Part shown: one piece after another, positions 45,011 to 57,244 of the stretch
How positions within the stretch are numbered: position 1 is the stretch's first letter
Layout: the number at the start of each line of letters is the position of its first letter
Source of the DNA: Phyllostachys edulis
Taxonomy: Eukaryota > Streptophyta > Magnoliopsida > Poales > Poaceae
Reading direction: 5' to 3'
NCBI GenBank assembly: GCA_036346405.1
Contig: CM070562.1
Location: 99,040,284-99,104,283 of the forward strand
DNA: 64,000 nt
Program-made: the position numbers and the translations under genes
Notes under the pieces: generated by a model
What the model was told of the DNA's origin: nothing
The model's input: the letters and a program-made list of their open reading frames with translations, nothing else
The model's database searches: none

Positions 45011-47452
45011 CTAACTTTTATTGCACCGGAGCCTCTTGGTTATGTGGATAGACTCTTCACCTTCATTGACCTGTGATGTGAAGTGTGAGCAAAAGAATTG
45101 GTAAGCGGGTGATCTATGATGTTTGAAAATCATGAATAAGTCAACTTTCTAAAGCTTAACTTGCTGATGTACTATAAATCATTATACCTTACTAGTATTT
45201 TCTCTTGCTCTTCTGTCCATATTGATCTCTACAGATATGCTAGCTTGAGACGTGTCTACTCCCGACTTTTTTAGAGCTTCTGTCAGTCTGTTTAATAACC
45301 TGTTGCAAATTGAATTGGTGCCCTGTTAGTTATAGACATTGCTAAATTTAACCTTGAAGTAAAAACAGTTCAGGAACACACCCTTGAGAGTAAGCACTAG
45401 AAAGACTATGAGTGTCATCGTGAAGGGTTTGTCTCTCATGCTTGCTTAGCATTCTGTTGCCTGAATCAGAGTCTTGGTGCATTGGTGACATGCTTAGCCA
45501 TGGTGGCTGATTGCTAGGTGTTCTGTTCTCTGCATTTTAAAGACATTAGACTTGGTGGATCTAGCTCTTAGCAAGAACTCGGACTACTGAAAGGTGATTA
45601 AGCAATAAAAGGGGGAAGGTAGCTTACTTGCCCAATTTTGTGCTGTGCCTGTCGCCATGTGGGGGGAACTGGCAGTTGTACTGGTTTCTCTTACACTTTG
45701 TATGCTGAAGGGAGCAGCAGGTGCCACTGTGATGTGTTTGGAACCACACTGTTCTTTGTTCATATCTTGTGCAGGAACTGATAAATCTCCTCCCTGGACT
45801 TGACTGTCGTTCTGTAGAACCATGAAAAAGGAACAAAGAAAGGTACTTATCATTGAAATATCATGGGTAAAGTGTATTACACGTTAAGTTTTCATCATTT
45901 CATGTGCTATTTTTTAACAGAATTACCTGTGTGTTTCTCCAAAATGATCTGTAGTACACTTTTGTCTACCAAGGAAAAAAAATAAAGGGGAAAGGAAAGT
46001 TAAAAACGTAAACGCCCTTGTTTGCATTTCTGGTAAAAGCATTGCATGATTATTGCACAATTTTGTTATGAACATGGCTATGTTAGTACCCAAGGCATGG
46101 ATTTAGAATCCTCGTGATTCCTTTCTGGATCAGCTGACTCATACTTTTGGACCTTCTCTTGCAAGAACCTTATATATTCAATAACCTGCAAACAAAATGT
46201 TTCACAAGGTGAAAAAAATGCACTCTTAACATGCTGACTGCCATGCCAAAGTTGATGTTCTATTTACCTCGAGAAGGAAAGAAGCTTTGTCCCTCTTCTG
46301 ATCACAGTGTGGCAAGAGTTCCCGAAGTATTTCAAGCCTGAAGGAGAACATGAAGAGATACCTCTTAAAACATATTTCTATGTATAAGTTTCTTCTGGAA
46401 CAGAAAGTATATAGCATTTGTGTCTTCAGGTTCATGTCTGGATATGATGATTGCTTTTTGAGCTGGCACACATATATCCACAATCTTCATCGTTAATCTG
46501 TCAGTTTCTGTTCTGCGCAATGTAATTCAAAATGGAATTTTGACCCTCAACTAGCTTGCCTGTCATTTATCTTGGTCCTCCGTCGCTGCTCAGTAGCTGA
46601 ATGCTTTGATCTCGGAGTGTTGGGCCCCTGATCACCGCTGCTGGCGCTGCTTCTTCCCTCTGCTCTCGTCGCTGAACATGTAGAACAATCACTCAATTAG
46701 AGTCTGAAATGTAATAACACTAGGGAACAATGCCACTGTAGTTTGCAAAACCTGCATATATTGTCTAACCTATGGATCTCTGGTCAATGCCAGAATCTTG
46801 CCACATCATAGACTGTGCGCGATGGGCCCTGCTTCCAGAGCCTGTTTCATGTGCATTCTCCATCCTGGAGCCATGAAGAACAGGTAAAAACGCACCCCTG
46901 ACGATGCCATGGCTACCAGCTTCTTCTCTCAACAGGGTATCAGACGCTTGCCTGATGCTGAACGTTCCGACACCACCCGGTAGCACATGCTCCTCCGAGT
47001 CCGCCTCCAGTCCTGACGATGCCACGCCGGTCGCTCCGTCGACGGCATTCCCCGCAGCGCCATTGCTGTTGCGCTGCTTGGCCAGTTTCAGGGGCTTCAT
47101 GGAATTGTGCACCCCAAAACGATATCCTGCAGCTGTAGTGAAATTACATGGGCACAGGTCGCGTGTCTATTTTGAAGGCAAAGAGAGGTGATGAGATTGC
47201 CGGCCAGATATACGATGCTCACCTTGGGAGGAATGCTGGGTGTCCCGGTGCTGGAACGGCGACGAAGAACCTCCGGTGTGGAGCGAGAGGAAATCATCAG
47301 TCGGCTCCTCTCCTGTGAATTACGGACAGGCACAGCACAGCCCAGCCATGAGCATCAACGGAAGAGAGGAAAAGAGAGAAGAGGTTGAGCAGCAAGAGGG
47401 ACGAAAACGGTGAAGTTTCTCTCGACATGTCGTTACCTTGGAAGAGCTGCAT
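45011..47452 (-). CDS. BIM-type bHLH transcription factor (BES1-interacting Myc-like), eleven exons
   Basis: Exons in transcript order: 47452-47437, 47312-47223, 47126-46770, 46671-46560, 46337-46268, 46185-46090, 45965-45927, 45811-45628, 45529-45382, 45299-45188 and 45070-45011. They join without a stop to 427 residues. Residues 175-192 are the basic region RSKHSATEQRRRTKINDR with the E-box-reading H178, E182 and R186. The helix-loop-helix (193 to about 235) reads LEILRELLPHCDQKRDKASF and FLLEVIEYIRFLQEKVQKYE. The C-terminal motif SLSSAYSQGLLNRLTEAL is also BIM-like. In Arabidopsis, BIM proteins bind E-boxes with BES1 in brassinosteroid signalling. All introns are GT-AG except intron 4, which uses GC-AG. 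The short first exon (MQLFQ) was chosen by splice fit and the DDFLSLH motif after it. Confidence 0.92.
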
Positions 47453-48424
47453 TGGCACGCGGGACTAAGGAGTCGCGACTGCCAAGCCTGCCGTTGCAGC
47501 AGAAGGATAGTGCCTGGATCTTGAAGCTGGTACTGACGGAATGTAGCGAATTCGACTGCCCCAGAGCTTATTATAGTCAGATAGAGAGAGTCAGGGAGGT
47601 GTGGAGATTGATACTGATATACAAATTAAGCTGGGAAGTAGCCTGCCCACCTGCCTGCTTGTCTGGTTGTATCTTCAAAAGTTTATACACACTCTCTCCC
47701 CTCCACGTCTCCCTTGCAACATACATGTCGGCAAAGTAATACTATGTCCGGTAGTTTTGACATCTGACGGCCAGCCTTTGATGAGACAGCGGAAATGATC
47801 CACCGCTAATCGCGGCACAGGGGGTATCATTAACCGATGCCCCGAGCGGTGTCGCACGCTGGAGAAACGAAAGAAAAGGGGCTAGCTAGCTCACGTGCTC
47901 CGCCGGTGGGACCTCCCTCCCTGCCCTTTTCCCCTGTTTCCACCGCCTCCCATGATCCCATCCATAGCGCGCACATGCCGAGGCGCGCGCGACACCCGGG
48001 CTTCCCGGCAGCTAGCTAGGCAAGCAGCCGGCGCATGCCCCTGCCCGCCCGTCCGCTCGCTCGCTCATGTGCCGAGTGAGATCGATGCCGGCGCGGCATC
48101 AGCATGCATGCACGATCCATGCCGCGCTAGCCAGCGCGCGTCGCTGTGATGTCGCGTTCACTGGGCGTGGCCTTTACAACCTCGAGCGAGTGAAAAAGGC
48201 GCACGTCCACGATGTAGGTAGCATGGGAGGAGGAGAGCGAGATCTATGATCTATCGATCGACACGGCACGTTTCAACCTGCCTGCCGCGCAAACCGTCAA
48301 ATGGCTGGCCGGCCGGGAGATCGATCGAGATCGTGCATGTACCTGGCGCGTCTGCATTCAAGTCCCTGTCCCTGTCAGCCGTGCCTCGCGCGTACCATGG
48401 TGCACGTGCCAACAGTGGGCCTCA
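47453..48424. other. Upstream region of the BIM-like gene
   Basis: The part next to 47453 should hold the 5' UTR and promoter; CTATAATAAG on the minus strand (about 47570-47580) is a weak TATA-like word. The rest is GC-rich with GCTAGCTAG and CGATCGATC words, and no gene is supported. Confidence 0.4.
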
Positions 48425-48680
48425 TGAGGAACCGTTGATGGCGAGTCTAGTCCGAACGATTACCTCGTAGATAAACTCAGATTCGTAAGAACAATGCAAG
48501 AACACAAGAACAAAATAATAGATTGAACACAGAGATATGATGTGATTTCTGACTTCTCTTTATTGCTCTTCTGAAAACGATATTACAATTGTTGAGGGTC
48601 CCCCTCCTTTATATAGGTTACCGAGGATGAGGAGGCCATCGTGGTCCCAGGGCTACCGGCTTGGGCCCGGTTTCTTAACA
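48425..48680 (-). repeat. 3' LTR of the copia element
   Basis: On the minus strand it runs TGTTAAGAAACCGGGCCC to GGTTCCTCA, so it has TG...CA ends. It contains a TATA-type word TATATAAAGG (48606-48615) and is 256 bp long, short but normal for copia. Confidence 0.8.
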
Positions 48681-48919
48681 TTCCCCCTTGGGCATTTATC
48701 CGTCATGTTCATGTCTTATCAAAATTCCATAAAAACTCAGTGGGAAAAATTTAGAGAAAGAGGACATGAAACACGTTCTACTGTGCTGCATGAATTGCCT
48801 CATTAAAAACCTTAAGCCGAGAAACTTTAGGAAAACTCGTCAAGGGAAAAAGAATACAATCCACCCAATTTCATTTAATCTCCAGGATTTATTTTTTGGG
48901 TACTCGATCTTCATGATCT

Positions 48920-50830
48920 AGCTTTAATAAAGAGTTCGTGAAGATTCTCCCGCTGAATTCTGCACTTCTCTAAGTCTCATCATTCCAATTCCACGTATGC
49001 ATCTATCAAAGCTAGATGCTGGAAGTGACTTAGTGAATAAATCTGCAAGATTTTCACATGACTTAGCATGCAGTACTTTAATTTCATCCATCTTTTGCAA
49101 TTCATGAGCATAGAAGAACTTAGAGTTGATATGCTTTGTGAGAGGACTCTTCACATAACCCATCTGCACTTGTGCAACATAAGTTGCATTATCTTCGTAG
49201 ATAATAGTGGGGGTTTACGCAGTATTCAATCCACATGACTGTTGGATGTGGTGAATCATCCGCCGAAACCAAGAACATTCTCGCGAGGCTTTGTACAGTG
49301 CTATTATTTCTGAGTGGTTCATCGAAATTGCTACAAGACTTTGCTTAAACGATTTCCATGAAATTGCAGTGTCACCACATAGGAATACATAGCCTGTTTG
49401 TAACTTGGCTGTATGCGGGTCCGACAAATACCCGACATCTACATAGCCAGTCATATTCAGGTCTTGGTTCTTTCTGTAAAACAGACCAAGTTCTTTGCTT
49501 CCTTGAAGGTATCGGAAGATGTCCTTCATGCCTTTGGTAGGTTCCGCACTATACCTTGCTAATAGGTTCACGACAAATGCAATGTCCGATCTAGTACAAT
49601 TTGCTAAGTACATGAGTGCTTCTATTGCACTTAAGTATGGGAATTCCAGTCCTAGAACTTCCTCCCCCTCTTCTCTAGGTCTGTACGGGTCTTTGTCCTG
49701 CTGCAAGGATCTCCCGACCATTAGTACTTTTGAAGGGTATGTCTTTTCAAAGCCGAACATTTATAACACTTTCTGAGTGTAGGTTGACTGATGTACTAAT
49801 ATCCCTTCAGGGGTATGCTCAAGCTGCAAGCTAAGGCAATATTTGGTTTTACCCAAATCTTCCATTTCAAACTCCAACTCCAGGTAAGAGCTTGCTTTCT
49901 TAATACCTTCCAGGGTTCCAATGATATTCAGATCATTTTCATACACTGAGATTATACAAAATCCATCCTGGGATCGTCGTATAAATACACAGTGATAATT
50001 CTTATTGTTCGTGTAGCCTTTCTTGTATAGAAAGTCGCTTCAAGCAATTATACCACTCCTGCCTGATTGCTTAAGTCCGTATAGTGACTTTCTGAGTTTC
50101 ACACTGTACAAATTTCTATTTGCTCTGTTTTGGTTCGGGACAGGGATACATCCAGATATCTTTATATAAATGTCCGAATCCAAATTTTTATAAAGGTATG
50201 CTGTTGCCACATCTATCAATTTTACTTTTAACTTCAAGTTTACTACCATTAAAATTAAATATCTAAATGGTAGTTCCGCTCATGACCGGGGAATAGGTTT
50301 CTTCATAATCATCTCCTGAATGTTAAGTGGAACCTTATGCAACGAGCCTTGCTTCCTTTCATTTCTTTTTCGAAAAAATACCCACTAATGCTCTACGGGG
50401 TGCACATAGGGAGGCGTGCGGCTTACAGACCCAAACACGTCTCTTTGATTCAGAGATAATAATTTAGTTTCTATTGCCTTCTTTCAATCTTCTCAATCTG
50501 ATCTTTTCTTACATTTAGCAAGCGATGCAGGCTCTGAATCAAGATCGATGATTGTGGTAGTTTTTTTTGTAAAAATAAATATCGACATTGGTTGTTGTTC
50601 TAGTCATAGATTCTCCCGTGGTCACATAATTTATAGCTATTTTTTCATGGGGCAATTCTTCTAGTACTTCTACTTGCTCACTGCTTCTTCCAATTGCGGG
50701 GGCAAGTCTCTTTAGTTTTTCAGCTCCGATGTATGCGCACACATCCATGCTGATGTCTCCCTTCATGGGGATGTTCCATTCTGGTATTCCTTTTTTTGAA
50801 GGTGCCATACTGGTGCCAGGTCTCAACTGG
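48920..50830 (-). pseudogene. Copia reverse transcriptase and RNase H, broken
   Basis: Minus-strand blocks: KLIDVATAYLYKNLDSDIYI and RKSLYGLKQSGR (50040-50249); GILVHQSTYTQKVL (49761-49800); VLGLEFPYLSAIEALMYLAN and EPTKGMKDIFRYLQGS (49215-49760); and the RNase H end PLTKHINSKFFYAHELQK and LADLFTKSLPAS (48924-49169). The order is that of copia Pol. The frame is broken several times. The YVDD catalytic region near 49950 is also disrupted. Confidence 0.85.
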
Positions 50831-51199
50831 CTCCCCTTCTGGTTCTAGGGCACTTCGGTGATCGACTGTATCAAGTTCTTCTTATCCTTTTTCACCAAGC
50901 GTCTCTCGTTACTTCAGATTCAAGGGGCCGAAGTTCTCGTCCTTTCTAAGGCCTTAGGACGGGATTAGGGATACCTTCATCAGTATTTCAACCCTCTCTA
51001 GTGCATTACGTACAGGCATATGCGACTTGGTCACGCTCTTCAAATCACTAAAGTGGTCAGGCAGTTGATTAGCTAATGCTTGCAAATCAATTATTTTCTG
51101 GATTGCAATTGTCTTCTAGACTTCAATTGTCTTCTAGACTTCAATTATGTTTTGAACTTCTCTATTTGCTTCACTAGTGTGCGGATCATGTGCATGGAT

Positions 51200-52710
51200 T
51201 CAATTATCTCCTGGACTTCTCTATTTCCTGACATTTTTCATTAAGGAGTTGATTTCCTCCCCCCCTAATGACGGAAAAAATATACTCATCAAATATGCCA
51301 TCAGGGAAGCGGGCTGCATACAAATCGCCAGTCATAGGGTCCAAATACCTGATTATGGATGCTGTCTCATAACCAACGTATATCCCAAACTTTCGAAGAA
51401 GGCCCATTGCAGCTCGCTGTGGTGGTGGTATATGTATATAAACCTTGCAACCAAATCTTCAAAGATGAGAAATTTTTGATGTTGACCATTGCACTAGTTG
51501 CATAGGTTAATGGATGTTATTTGCCGATGGTCTAAAATTGATGAGAGTTGCTGCAAGCAGGACTGAGTGTCCCCAACATGTAGTTGGTATATTACAATTC
51601 TTCAAAGTGATTAGGCAAAAATTTAATCCTTTTAATTAATGCCTCTGCTAGTCTATTCTGGGTGTGGACATGCGGTACAGAATGTTCAACTTTAATTCCT
51701 ATTTTCATGCAATAATCATCAAATGCCTTTTAAATAAACTCTCCAGCGTTGTCCATTCTGATGGACTTCACATGATGATAAGGGAAATTATTCTTAATTT
51801 TAATTATCTGCTAGATTAGCTTTATAAAAGTGTGGTTTCTCATAGACTATAAACATACATGTGACCATTTCGAGGAAGCATCGACGAGCACCATAAAATA
51901 CCTAAATGACCCTTAAAGGGGCTGTATAGGACCGCAAAAGTCTCCCTAGATACGGTCCAAGAATGCAGGGACTTCATCCTTCACTTTCAGAGTAGAAGGT
52001 CTAGTAATTAATTTTCCGGTGGTACATACGGGGCACACAAAATCTTCTTGATTCAGAAAATTCTTTACATTAATATTATGTCCCTGTGAATTGTTAATTA
52101 CCTTTCTCATCATCCTAAGACCTAGGCGGCACAATCTATCATGCTAGAGATAGAAAAGTTCAGATCTTTTAAATATAGTTTTCAGGGTAGTATAGGCTGC
52201 AGATGCCTTAATATTAGTGTAGTATAGCCCAGTTTCATATTAAGAAAGTCATTATAATACTATTTTCCACTTTCTTCATGCTTGTAATGAGCATATATTC
52301 CTTACCATACTCTTCTTCAGTTTCTTCGTGGAAATCGTTAGCGCAAATATTCTTGAGAGTTCTAGTCGATTCTGGGTACAAGACTTCTTCAATGACCAAA
52401 GTTGTGCCCATTGGGAGTATAATTATGGCCCCTCCTGAACCGATTATACAAGTATCACTGCCCACGATTTTCGTAAGACTATCAGCATTCTTACTGATCG
52501 ACTGAAAGATTTTCGTCTCTCTCAAGATGGTATTTGTTGTGCCGCTATCCTGCTAAGCACACTTCCTCCATAGGGCACCACACGCGTTCTAATATAATGT
52601 ACTTCATTAATATACAACAGAAAGCAAACAACACATAAATAAAATACTTCAGATATCATAACATAACTTGCTATTATAAATACGGGAATAAATCTTGCAG
52701 GACTCATCAT
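51200..52710 (-). pseudogene. Copia protease and integrase, broken
   Basis: Around 52235-52525 the frame reads ISKNADSLTKIVGSDTCIIG and VIEEVLYPESTRTL, the segment after the protease of this copia type. At 51946-52134 it has GLRMMRKVINNSQGH and FVCPVCTTGK, the pre-integrase zinc-binding end (H-x-H/C-x2-C). The integrase core follows in fragments down to about 51600 (complement of the Asp-containing RMDNAGEF block near 51740-51765). At 51204-51407 MGLLRKFGIYVGYETASIIR is the end of integrase. Many stops. Confidence 0.75.
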
Positions 52711-52899
52711 AAGAATTTAATGCTTTTTGCTCTTATAGAGCTTACAACCATTATAAAAAAAAACAATGTTCTACTTCAATTATAAACTGCAAGTTACTAT
52801 AAAAGATCCAAGTACAATACATGCACTAGATCAAATCAGCGAAGTATTGAGAAACTTCTGCCTCAATTTGCTTCATGACGATCTTCTCCTCTTAGGCAA

Positions 52900-53450
52900 C
52901 TACGGCTGCGGCCGCTGCGATGTCCAAAGGAGGGATGATGGGGGCTGCTACTAGGCTGTCCACATCCATGAGTGCAACTAATGGATGTGGATCCTTCGTA
53001 CCTACAATGGTGAGGTGTGCTTTTATGCTGTCCTATGCCCTTCTTCTTAGACTGGAAAATATCAATAACGTGCGACCCACAACCTTTCCCTTCTTGCCCT
53101 TCTCCTCCGTGAGAGGCTTCATCACCTTGTAGCTACTAGCATTGGCTTCATGGCCAACATTGCTACTAGGGGGCTATGAGATATAGTTCTTTCTTAGAAC
53201 ATCATCTTGAGCTTCCACAACTTACATAGTGTTAATTAATTTTGCATACTCCTTGTAGCCGTCTTGACGATAGTTGCGTGCAGGTTGCACCGCATTAGGG
53301 TGAAAGGTAGAGAGAGCCTTCTCAATCTTCTGCTCATCCGTGATTACCTTATTACAAAGTTGAAGACTGGTACAAATTCTGTACAAATTCTGGCCATGCT
53401 GGGTCATTTCTTCGAACTCCTGGTTCATGATGCTAGTCATCTTCATATTT
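52900..53450 (-). pseudogene. Copia gag remnant
   Basis: At 53222-53446 the minus strand reads KVITDEQKIEKALSTFHPNA and NYRQDGYKEYAKLINTM, a conserved part of copia gag (UBN2-type). To the left, a Lys/Gly-rich stretch (about 53060-53130) resembles the tail before the zinc knuckle, but the knuckle is not readable. The part upstream (53470-54800) has AT-rich DNA and a GC-rich block (54000-54460) with shadow frames only. Confidence 0.65.
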
Positions 53451-54831
53451 ATGCAAAGAATTTATAAGATTACTGCTAGTAATCTGTATAAAATGGTTGT
53501 AAAACTCTCATAATGTTCTTTGAACTCCCAGTTCGTGATCCCATATTTTCTATGCATTTTTAAGATTTACTGCTATTTTCAGTGATTAAAAGTAATATAA
53601 ACAATCACAGATAATCAAAACAGTAACTACAATAAATAAATTGCATAGAAATAACAATAACAAAGTTAAACATGCTTCAAATGTAAAAATTAATTCAAAA
53701 AATGAATTCCCAAGGCTCTTTTCTACTGGAAAATGAATTTTCAGCGAATTCTGCAATTTCTAGGGGTTAAATTGCGAAATTTCAGTTCTGAGAAAAAAAA
53801 TTCACGTAATTTTTAGAAACTCTGAGGGGTTTTCCGCAAAATTTCCTTATTCGTGAAAAGATTATCGTAATTTACAAAATTCGAAGGGTCCCTTTTTGCA
53901 AAAATTCCTTTTCTTTTCCCTTTTTTTCCCGGCGGGAAATCAATTGGGTCGGCCTTCTTGGCCCATAGCGTCGGAGCTAAAGGGGCCTGAGGGTTTCCGC
54001 CTTGCTCACCAAAAACAAGTGGCACTATGCTTAGCGAGGGCGCCCATGCGGAGGCGGCCGGAGGCGCGATCGCGGCGGCGGTCAACGTCAGCGCCGCGGC
54101 ACGCATGCGGCGGCACCTCCGGCGGCCATGTGGGCGTGCATGCGGCGGCTTCAATGTTGGGAGCCCGCGGCGGCGCGGACGGCGGCTCAGCATGGGCGCG
54201 GCGGCACTCAGCGACGCCGTGAGCTCAAGTGGGGCCGCCGCTACCCACTCCTTCGCCCCCATTCTCCACTTTTTTTTTCCTCGGGCTATGTCTTGGCCGA
54301 CGCCGCCATCTTGAGGCCATCTGTTGTTGTCGGTGGCGGCGCCGCTTGGGCGGTCACTTCAAGCTGCCGACGGTGTGGCTCGAGCCATCGACGGCGGCAC
54401 CATGGTCGGCGATGTCCCGGCTTCAAGCCGCGGCGATGGGGAGCCCGTCGCGGAGGCACGGCAGCCGTACAAAGGTGTTGGAATTTCCCTATTCGTTCAT
54501 GCGAGTACTCTCGATCGAGCAACTATCGTTCATACAATTACCGATCGGCTTGGCCGGTGACTTCAAGTCGACTCGCGGTAGATTAGAACGTATTTGCGAT
54601 CTACGGTACAATCGACATCCATTTTTCTATGTAATCTACCGATCAATATTGTGGTGGCGACTTCAAGTCGGCTCGCGGTTGATTAGAGCGGGTTTGCACT
54701 GTAGGTTACAATCTAGAAAGCCCAACTTGCAAATTTGAAAGCAATCTAGAAAAAAACAATTCGATCTACGAGTGTCGTTCTTCAACGGTTACCTTTTGAA
54801 CCGAGGAGAGTCGATCGTGCTGATAACGTGT

Positions 54832-55055
54832 TGAGGAACCATTACTGGCAAGTCCAGTCCGAGCGATTACCTTGTAGACAAACTCAGAATCGTAAGAACA
54901 ATGTAAGAACACAAAAACATAATAGTAGATTGAACACAGAGATATGAGGAGACTTCTGATTTCTCTTTATTGCTCTTCTGAAAACAATATTATAATTGTT
55001 GAGAGTTTTTCTCATTTATATAGGCTACTGAGGACAAAGAGACCATCGTGGGTCC
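54832..55055 (-). repeat. 5' LTR of the copia element (outer end lost or diverged)
   Basis: It matches 48425-48640 with many substitutions, including the shared CTTTATTGCTCTTCTGAAAA and the TATATAG box. After about 55055 similarity to the left LTR fades, so the last 40 bp or so of the outer end are missing. Confidence 0.75.
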
Positions 55056-55059
55056 ATCA

Positions 55060-56110
55060 GTACTGGTCGATCTATCAGGTGGTGCATGAACCAAACACGG
55101 ACACGGTTCCGATATTACTTCTGCACCACGAGTTCTCGACGCGTACGTGAAAGTGAAATCACGGGTGCCTCGGAAGCAGGCAGTATGGCGAGTATCAAAT
55201 AACCTGTTTGGCAAATCTGGGGGAAGCGATCGACGGTGACCTTGTAGCTATATCACAATTAAGCTAGGGTACATGAACCCAAGTAGGTGAGGTGAGGCAG
55301 GACTTAAAATTAGTAGGAGCTGGCTAGCTCAAGCTCAAAGTCGTTGCGCCCAAAAACGACAAGGCGCATGTGTCCCGCATAACCCACGAAGCTTCGCGGG
55401 CGTTTCCTTTGAAGACATAAGAAAACGTACATGGCGGGTTATTCTTAGATCGATCGATCGATCCCGAAATGATTTGATCCCATCATTGACAGGTCAGTGG
55501 TCGACGAGCCTCTAATCAGAACATTCCCTCTGCTGCAGCTCCAAGCTGAGGAATCCGTTTAGGGATCAGTAAACAACTCCCATCCGGTCGATTAATCAAT
55601 AAGCTCCCGATTAAGATATGAGTGGTGCTCGTCAGTCAGATCTGAGCCCTAATGAAGCTTTGGATGGAACATCACGTGGCCAACGCATCGATCGACCCAT
55701 CGAGATAGCCACCGCCAAGTTCGTTACCGCAGCACGCAGCAGTGGTAGCACTTGCTTTGTTTGTTGCGTTCGCTGTGCAGTAACAAAGTAGTAAGAGCTA
55801 GCTAGCCGAGATGGCCGCGCGCTCTGGGATTTGGGCTGCTTCTCGGTTAGATTATGGAACATGAATCTGTTTTTTAGGGGAGAAGCATGTGAGTTTGGGG
55901 CTTTGGGAGTGAGTTGTCGCCTTCATGGCCATGGGCGCCGGCACGTGAGACCAGGAAAGCCTGGGCCTATCATTTGGAATTTTGGATTATGATCGCCACC
56001 GATTAAGTTCGCCACACATAGAGTTACATTTCCCATCTCATACATACGTACGTACAGTAGCGGTACTAACTAATTAAGCAATTATAATTGGAAGAAAAAA
56101 GCGGTTAGAA
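55060..56110. other. Intergenic segment, no supported gene
   Basis: No domain in any frame. Words such as GATCGATCGATC (55450) and GCTAGCTAG recur. The right end borders the small ORF at 56111. Confidence 0.4.
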
Positions 56111-56275
56111 CTAGGTAAACTTTATCTTGTGAGCGCCGTAGAAGTGTTTGGCAGCTGCAGCCATCTGTCTCGTCGGGTCGCTGCCGGCCGGTTCGTCGTT
56201 AAAACCCGAGCAGAAGCGCGCCAACCACGACGCCAGCGCTGCCGGCCAGGAGAAGTTCGGTGATCCGTACTCCAT
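56111..56275 (-). CDS. Small ORF of 54 codons with TATA box, unknown function
   Basis: The minus strand has ACCATGG at the start (ATG at 56275-56273), a strong monocot start context, and an open frame of 54 residues ending TAG at 56111. The product begins MEYGSPNFSWPAALASWLAR, with a hydrophobic/aromatic N-terminal third, an acidic middle (NDEPAGSDP) and a basic end (KHFYGAHKIKFT). It has no cleavable signal peptide that I would defend. TATATAAGG lies about 120 bp upstream. Codons are GC-rich at third positions, like the neighbouring host genes. I do not recognise the family, and it could be a chance frame. Confidence 0.5.
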   Translation of the reverse strand: MEYGSPNFSWPAALASWLARFCSGFNDEPAGSDPTRQMAAAAKHFYGAHKIKFT

Positions 56276-56395
56276 GGTCGATCACCTCCCAGAATTTTAG
56301 ATCTGGAAACACTTAATTTGATGTGTGCAAGACTGGAAATGAAGCTAAATTTGGCTAACTGCTGTGCTTTGGTTACATTTGTTACCTGTCTGCGC

Positions 56396-56404
56396 CTTAT
56401 ATAG
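56396..56404 (-). promoter_or_regulatory. TATA box upstream of the small ORF
   Basis: The minus strand reads CTATATAAGG here, 121-129 bases before the ATG at 56275, allowing a transcription start around 56370 and a 5' leader of about 95 bases. Confidence 0.5.
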
Positions 56405-57215
56405 ATATCCTGGGGAGATATAATGTGCTGTGCTACTTCTTGATCAAGTCGCAAGGTGTGAAATCTTCGATTGGCTTGGAGACTCTTCTGGTCAAGGTTA
56501 AACAAGTGGCACGGCACAGCCGAGTGTGCAGTGCAGCTTCCTACGTGAAGCTGAGCTATCTAGCAGACGATTGTTTTGTCGTAGAACGAGGAATTCAAGT
56601 GCCTACCTTACGACTTAAAAATCAAAGATTGTAAAAAATATGATTGCACAAAAAAAAGGCCGAACATCTCTATCAGTATAACGATTGCACCTCCTGAATG
56701 TACTTACGTGCGCATCATATATTTGCAAATGATTCTTGTAGAACAATAAGCAAGAAGATGTGAGAAGGCACCAAATGGTTGGAACTTGGGAGAGACCAAT
56801 TGCACATAAGCAGTGGTGATTCCAGAATCAAAATAGAGAGTGGGCTCAAAGCATCGAATGACTAAGCTAATTTGAGGCAAACATAGTCTTGTATTCTTGT
56901 GCAATCAAATTTATACATAAATAAAAGCAAAGCAAAAAAAGAAAGAAAGAAAGAGAAATACAATGAAAGTACCTCGCTAATGGAAAGTGCATCTCCAAAA
57001 CATATAAATATGTTCCAGTGGGTAACTGTTATATTCCGCTTAATCATCAATAATTAGGAACTAAGAAATTAGAGTTTATTAGTCAAAATTCAGAATTTTG
57101 GGAGAGGAATGAGCCGTCAACCCATAATCAAGTGTGTGTGTGTGGGGGGGGGGGGAGCCGGCCATAGTAGCCCAAGGTCCACGAGTGGGCCGGCTGCCCA
57201 CTAGAAGGCAAGGGA
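56405..57215. other. Intergenic segment left of the CACTA element
   Basis: No gene recognised. Bases 57132-57156 are a (TG)n run continuing into about twelve G. The element's CACTA end follows directly after AAGGCAAGGGA. Confidence 0.45.
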
Positions 57216-57244
57216 CACTACTACAAAACAGGCTATAGTAGACG

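Larger units (their letters stand above)
48425..55055 (-). mobile_element. Old Ty1/copia LTR retrotransposon
   Basis: Two direct repeats (48425-48680 and 54832 to about 55055) flank copia-ordered remnants on the minus strand: gag, protease and pre-integrase, integrase, RT, RNase H. A polypurine tract (GCCCAAGGGGGAA on the minus strand, 48681-48693) precedes the 3' LTR. Next to the 5' LTR is ACACGTTATCAGCACG (54815-54830, minus strand), a primer-site-like word. The LTRs differ at roughly 13% of positions by eye, so this insertion is clearly older than the gypsy element. No target duplication was found, because the outer end of the right LTR has diverged. Confidence 0.85.

Noticed and set aside
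53813..54738. GC-rich frames of 100-170 codons near the copia 5' side
   Set aside because: Overlap in several frames on both strands without domains, lie within the copia leader region, and do not match gag.
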